Positions 22,434-25,417 of a stretch of DNA of 25,417 bases are shown here, one piece after another. This stretch comes from an uncultured Clostridia bacterium (GTDB taxonomy: Bacteria > Bacillota > Clostridia > UBA1381). Numbering within the stretch: position 1 is the stretch's first letter; each line of letters starts with the position of its first letter. Below the pieces are notes generated by a model. It was not told the DNA's origin, did no database searches, and saw only the letters and a list, made by a program, of their open reading frames with translations. The position numbers and the translations under genes are program-made. The stretch is taken from NCBI GenBank assembly GCA_910579415.1, contig CAJTUY010000023.1:1-25417 (forward strand), read 5' to 3'.

Positions 22434-22980
22434 ACGCTCTGAAAAAGCGATAATACGCGCGTATGCGGAGCTTATGCAGAAAAACGGAAATAAGCGTATA
22501 ACCGTAACGGATATTGTAGACGCGGCGGATTTGAACAGAAGCACGTTTTATTCGCACTTTAAATCTGCTGAGGAGGTACGTGAGAAAATTCATTCGGATA
22601 TCGTGAATGAGATTATAGGCTCGCTCGATGAAGTGAAGTGCAGAAACTCACTGGAGAACCCGTATAATGCAATGAACCGTGTGATAGAGTTTATCAGGCA
22701 TGACGAAGAATTGTATAAAAAAATGCTTAACACCGAAGGTGCGGATAAATTCCTGAAAAAGCTTAAAGATATAGTAATAGCTCAATATCTGTCTGACGAG
22801 GTTATCTTGCCTCATATTACGGACAAGGATGAATTTGAAACAAATCTCAGACTGTTTATCGGCGGTTTTGTATCTGTCATTGAGGATTGGGCGTCGGGAA
22901 ATATGAAAATTTCTCTTGAGCGGTGCGCGCGAATTATGAGTGATTCGATAAAAACATGTATAGCAGGTTATACAAAATAA
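22396..22980 (+). CDS. TetR/AcrR family transcriptional regulator
   Basis: A 194-residue regulator with an N-terminal TetR DNA-binding domain (about 12-60; ITVTDIVDAADLNRSTFYSHF holds the helix-turn-helix, with STFYSHF the typical recognition end) and an all-helical C-terminal ligand/dimer domain without a recognisable ligand signature. AAGGAGG (22382-22388) lies seven bases before ATG 22396. The gene overlaps the end of the envelope-protein gene by 38 bases. Being last in the operon, it most likely acts as an autorepressor of the MMPL promoter; a candidate operator lies at 16591-16601. The inducing ligand is unknown. Confidence 0.92.
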   Translation: MEETKRKTYRNFKRSEKAIIRAYAELMQKNGNKRITVTDIVDAADLNRSTFYSHFKSAEEVREKIHSDIVNEIIGSLDEVKCRNSLENPYNAMNRVIEFIRHDEELYKKMLNTEGADKFLKKLKDIVIAQYLSDEVILPHITDKDEFETNLRLFIGGFVSVIEDWASGNMKISLERCARIMSDSIKTCIAGYTK

Positions 22981-23010
22981 AGACAGGCGGTCATTGACCG
23001 CCTGTCTTTG
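22981..23010. terminator. Bidirectional terminator between tetR and the convergent membrane-protein gene
   Basis: AGACAGGCGGTC (22981-22992) / GACCGCCTGTCT (22996-23007), 12 perfect pairs, loop ATT. It starts one base after the tetR stop and lies four bases beyond the stop of the minus-strand gene. T runs on both sides are short (TTTG; TTATTTTG on the minus side). Confidence 0.85.
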
Positions 23011-23011
23011 C

Positions 23012-24628
23012 TTAATCATCAAAATACTGATATCGCAAATCATCCACCTTAACAAGCCTGCCGATATATGAGCCGTCGGCTCGTACAACAGTATAATTAT
23101 CACCGTCGGGGATAATATCAGCCTTTACGACCGTTTTATCATACTCAATATTATAGAATGAGCAGACTCCCTCCAAATCAATATACGGTTTTAAAATCTG
23201 AATATCTCCGTAGGTAAACGGCACGAGATTATTTGTCCATGCTTTACCGGTAAGATGCTGCATACAGCCTGTAAAATCTGCATAATTACCGCTTGCGCCG
23301 CGTATATGGTCAAGATAATGAATACACTTTGTTTCCTCATAGCAGTGTTGACCGCCGAAAACATAGGTGTTTTTATCAATGTCAGTAATATTCTGTTCGG
23401 TATCAAGGTCAATTATTTGCTGTGTAATATTTGTGTCAAAATCAGAAACAGTACGGTAATCACTTACTTCACCTATGCCTGAAACAGTAAAAACGAATGC
23501 GCCGCAGGTTATTAAAACGGCTGTTAAAATCTGATTTATACGATAGGGAAGCAGCATTAAGAGTTCTTCAGCGCAAAGACCTATGCCGAGTAATGAGAAG
23601 TAAACAAGTCTTAGGGGTATTCGGTCCGAGCCGAGAATAAAGTTCAGTATAACGCCGCCTAACATAAATATAATGGCAGTGAGCATAAGCATAGGTGAAA
23701 ATTTACGCTTTTTTATGCAAAGCGCCGAAAAAACTCCGAATAAAACAGATAAAGCGGTTACAGCAGCGGATTTAATAAACCAATGACCTCCCAATAAAAT
23801 TGATATGCCGTTATTAAAACCGTGCGCCGTAAGAGCGCGTGTATAGCTCCCGAAAATGCGTTTTGTATAGGTAAATACAAGCTTTGTATGTTCTATAATA
23901 TTTCCGTCAAGCAGACCTCCGCGCGCTTCAATTTCGCCCGAAGCGGAATTTATAATATAGTAAAGTCCAATAACAGCAATCTGAGCTGCCGTTATGGCAA
24001 TGGGAATGAGGTCGCGTTTACCGCAGCGGTTGCGGATAATTATAAACAGTACCAAAAGCAGATACATGACAATCGCAGGTTCATAAAAGCTTACGGCTAT
24101 CATACCGAAAGCGGCAAAAAGCCATATAGAATATTTACGCTGTGTTCTGTACCAAAAATCAAGGAAATATACCGAAATGCCGATGAACAGAAGAGCATAG
24201 CATACACGCGTTGCAGCGGCAATCCAGTAGGTAGCCTCAAGTCCCAGAGGGAACAGGCATACAAGACACAGGAAAAACCCTATGCCGGAAAAACCGTTTT
24301 TACGCAGTGTTTTTATTATAAGAAAAGCCCCTGTGATAAGAGAAAGCGTAAGTATAAGCTCAACAAGCCATAAATGCTTAAACAGAGGCGCGTTTACAAA
24401 GCAGTCAAAAAAAGCCGCTCCTGGACGTATTGCGAATTTTTCGTTGGGAGCGGCAAAATATTTGAGTCTGCCTAAAAGTTTTGAATATAAATCTCCGTAC
24501 AAAAACCAGTCGTCCATCACAGGCTTGTATGCGCCGGGAAGGAAACGCTGTATCATAACCAAAAGACCGAGAAATAACGATGTGATAATTTCTGTAAATG
24601 AGTCGCAGTTTTTTATTTTTTTAAACAT
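23012..24628 (-). CDS. Polytopic membrane protein, possible GT-C type glycosyltransferase
   Basis: A 538-residue protein with about ten membrane helices in its first 395 residues and a soluble C-terminal part (about 400-538). The first extracytoplasmic loop carries MDDWF (38-42) within AYKPVMDDWFLYGD, the acidic-pair position typical of lipid-sugar-dependent GT-C enzymes such as PMT or GtrII/EpsK-like proteins; this is the main hint of function and is inference. GGLLDGN and GSDRIPLRLVYFS lie in later loops. The C-terminal part has four or more Cys (QHCYEETKCIHYL, FTGC, GVCSFYN). CGGAG (24639-24635) is seven bases before ATG 24628. It follows the alcohol dehydrogenase by 42 bases, with only a weak 5-bp hairpin between, so co-transcription is possible but the functions do not obviously fit. 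Confidence 0.7.
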   Translation of the reverse strand: MFKKIKNCDSFTEIITSLFLGLLVMIQRFLPGAYKPVMDDWFLYGDLYSKLLGRLKYFAAPNEKFAIRPGAAFFDCFVNAPLFKHLWLVELILTLSLITGAFLIIKTLRKNGFSGIGFFLCLVCLFPLGLEATYWIAAATRVCYALLFIGISVYFLDFWYRTQRKYSIWLFAAFGMIAVSFYEPAIVMYLLLVLFIIIRNRCGKRDLIPIAITAAQIAVIGLYYIINSASGEIEARGGLLDGNIIEHTKLVFTYTKRIFGSYTRALTAHGFNNGISILLGGHWFIKSAAVTALSVLFGVFSALCIKKRKFSPMLMLTAIIFMLGGVILNFILGSDRIPLRLVYFSLLGIGLCAEELLMLLPYRINQILTAVLITCGAFVFTVSGIGEVSDYRTVSDFDTNITQQIIDLDTEQNITDIDKNTYVFGGQHCYEETKCIHYLDHIRGASGNYADFTGCMQHLTGKAWTNNLVPFTYGDIQILKPYIDLEGVCSFYNIEYDKTVVKADIIPDGDNYTVVRADGSYIGRLVKVDDLRYQYFDD

Positions 24629-24670
24629 ACAAAACTCCGTTCTGCCAATACATATGGCATGATTTTCACA

Positions 24671-25417
24671 TTATTCGTAAAGATGCTCTAAAATCTGTAC
24701 CACCTCAGGCTTTGTCGGTACACGCGGATTTGTTGCGGTACAGGCGTCTGCAAGGGCTTTTTCAGCCATAGAGTCTATTGCATTGAAATATTCTGTTCTG
24801 TCAACTCCGCATTGTGAAACAGAAATAGGAACATTCATTTCTTTAAGCATAAATTGTATCCAACTTGTAAGCGCGCGTACAGTTGTAATTTCGTTGAAGT
24901 TGTTTACTCCAAGAAGCTTTGCTACGTTTACATACTTTTCTACGCACTTTGGATATTCCTTCTGACTTTTTGAATGTTTGTTAATACCCGAGTTGTATTC
25001 TATAATGTGGGGCAGAAGCATGGCGTTTGCTCTGCCGTGCGGAATATGAAACTTTGCTCCGACAGCATGCGCAATACCGTGATTAAGTCCGAGTGACGCG
25101 CTGTTAAAAGCAAGCCCTGCCAAACATGATGCGACGTGCATTTTTTTTCTTGCATGCGTGTCGTTGTTGTCAAGATATGAACGCAGAAGAAAAGTCCCGC
25201 ATATTTCAATAGCCTTTTCAGCAAGAGCGGCTGAAAATTCGTTGTTGTTAATACTTACGTATGCTTCAATGGCATGAGTCAAAACATCCATGCCCGTATC
25301 GGCGGTTACGTTTGCGGGTACGCTCTTTACCAAATCAGCGTCCAGAATTGCTTCTGTCGGAAGCATGCTGTCCGATACAAGCGGATATTTAATATCGTTC
25401 TGAGGGTCGGAAACAAC
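24671..25417 (-). CDS. Iron-containing alcohol dehydrogenase, N-terminus outside the window
   Basis: The last 248 codons of an NAD(P)-dependent group III alcohol dehydrogenase, which reduces aldehydes in fermentation. Seen: the C-terminal metal-binding domain with TADTGMDVLTHAIEAYVS (Asp and His ligands in DVLTH), NHGIAHAVGAKFHIPHGRANA (third His in HGIAH, fourth in PHG), and an end of the type TNPRVPTKPEVVQILEHLY, close to FucO or 1,3-propanediol-type enzymes. All four expected ligands are present, so the enzyme looks intact. The frame is open to the window edge (ending VVSDPQND), and the nucleotide-binding half with the start and promoter is missing; whether it is a stand-alone enzyme or part of AdhE cannot be told here, though the length downstream fits a stand-alone gene equally well. 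Confidence 0.9.
   Translation of the reverse strand, partial: VVSDPQNDIKYPLVSDSMLPTEAILDADLVKSVPANVTADTGMDVLTHAIEAYVSINNNEFSAALAEKAIEICGTFLLRSYLDNNDTHARKKMHVASCLAGLAFNSASLGLNHGIAHAVGAKFHIPHGRANAMLLPHIIEYNSGINKHSKSQKEYPKCVEKYVNVAKLLGVNNFNEITTVRALTSWIQFMLKEMNVPISVSQCGVDRTEYFNAIDSMAEKALADACTATNPRVPTKPEVVQILEHLYE

Noticed and set aside
24643..24659. TGCCA/TGGCA hairpin between the alcohol dehydrogenase and the membrane protein gene
   Set aside because: Only five pairs and no T tract; not supported as a terminator.

Overview
The window looks like chromosome of an anaerobic, fermentative Gram-positive of the class Clostridia. The evidence is the Firmicutes-type gene orders (nusB-xseA-xseB-ispA; cdaA-cdaR; rpmH-rnpA-yidD-yidC-jag), the [FeFe]-hydrogenase maturase HydF, an iron-dependent alcohol dehydrogenase, strong AGGAGG-type ribosome sites that often serve TTG starts, and AT-rich spacers with near-consensus sigma-A promoters. 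No phage, plasmid, CRISPR array, complete IS element, rRNA or tRNA was seen.

Layout. 1-4437: forward housekeeping operon nusB, a TsaD-like paralogue, xseA, xseB, ispA and a yuiD-type gene, closed by a clean terminator. 4450-7801: a strong promoter, a pseudoknotted non-coding RNA with its own terminator, then a large secreted subtilase that has no promoter of its own and whose frame runs through its terminator without a stop. 7803-10748: reverse operon cdaA-cdaR-hslO (c-di-AMP synthesis and a redox chaperone). 10844-12121: a secreted copper-amine-oxidase-stalk plus cohesin-like protein. 12122-12470: a gene-poor stretch holding an inverted-repeat element and, on the minus strand, a second non-coding RNA with its own promoter and terminator. 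12471-16502: hydF, then the rpmH-rnpA-yidD-yidC-khpB cluster for ribosome, RNase P and membrane insertion. 16585-23010: a three-gene overlapping operon of an MMPL/RND transporter, a giant GLUG/coiled-coil envelope protein and a TetR regulator. 23012-25417: reverse strand, a polytopic GT-C-like membrane protein and the 3' part of an iron-containing alcohol dehydrogenase that runs off the window.

Most interesting result: the RNAs at 4485-4682 (+) and 12260-12424 (-) are two members of one RNA family. Each has a promoter, a two-part closing stem, the same apical motif (TTATGTT-N-G-(N)-TAAAAAACATAGG-(C)-TTTA-N8-TGTCT), a downstream AAGGT linker, a 3' strand that pairs back to the apical motif to form a pseudoknot, and an intrinsic terminator directly abutting that strand. 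They lie next to different genes (subtilase, hydF) in opposite orientations. I could not assign them to a known family without a covariance-model search.

The second candidate system is the MMPL-GLUG/coiled-coil-TetR operon, which looks like a self-regulated envelope export module whose accessory protein spans the cell wall side.
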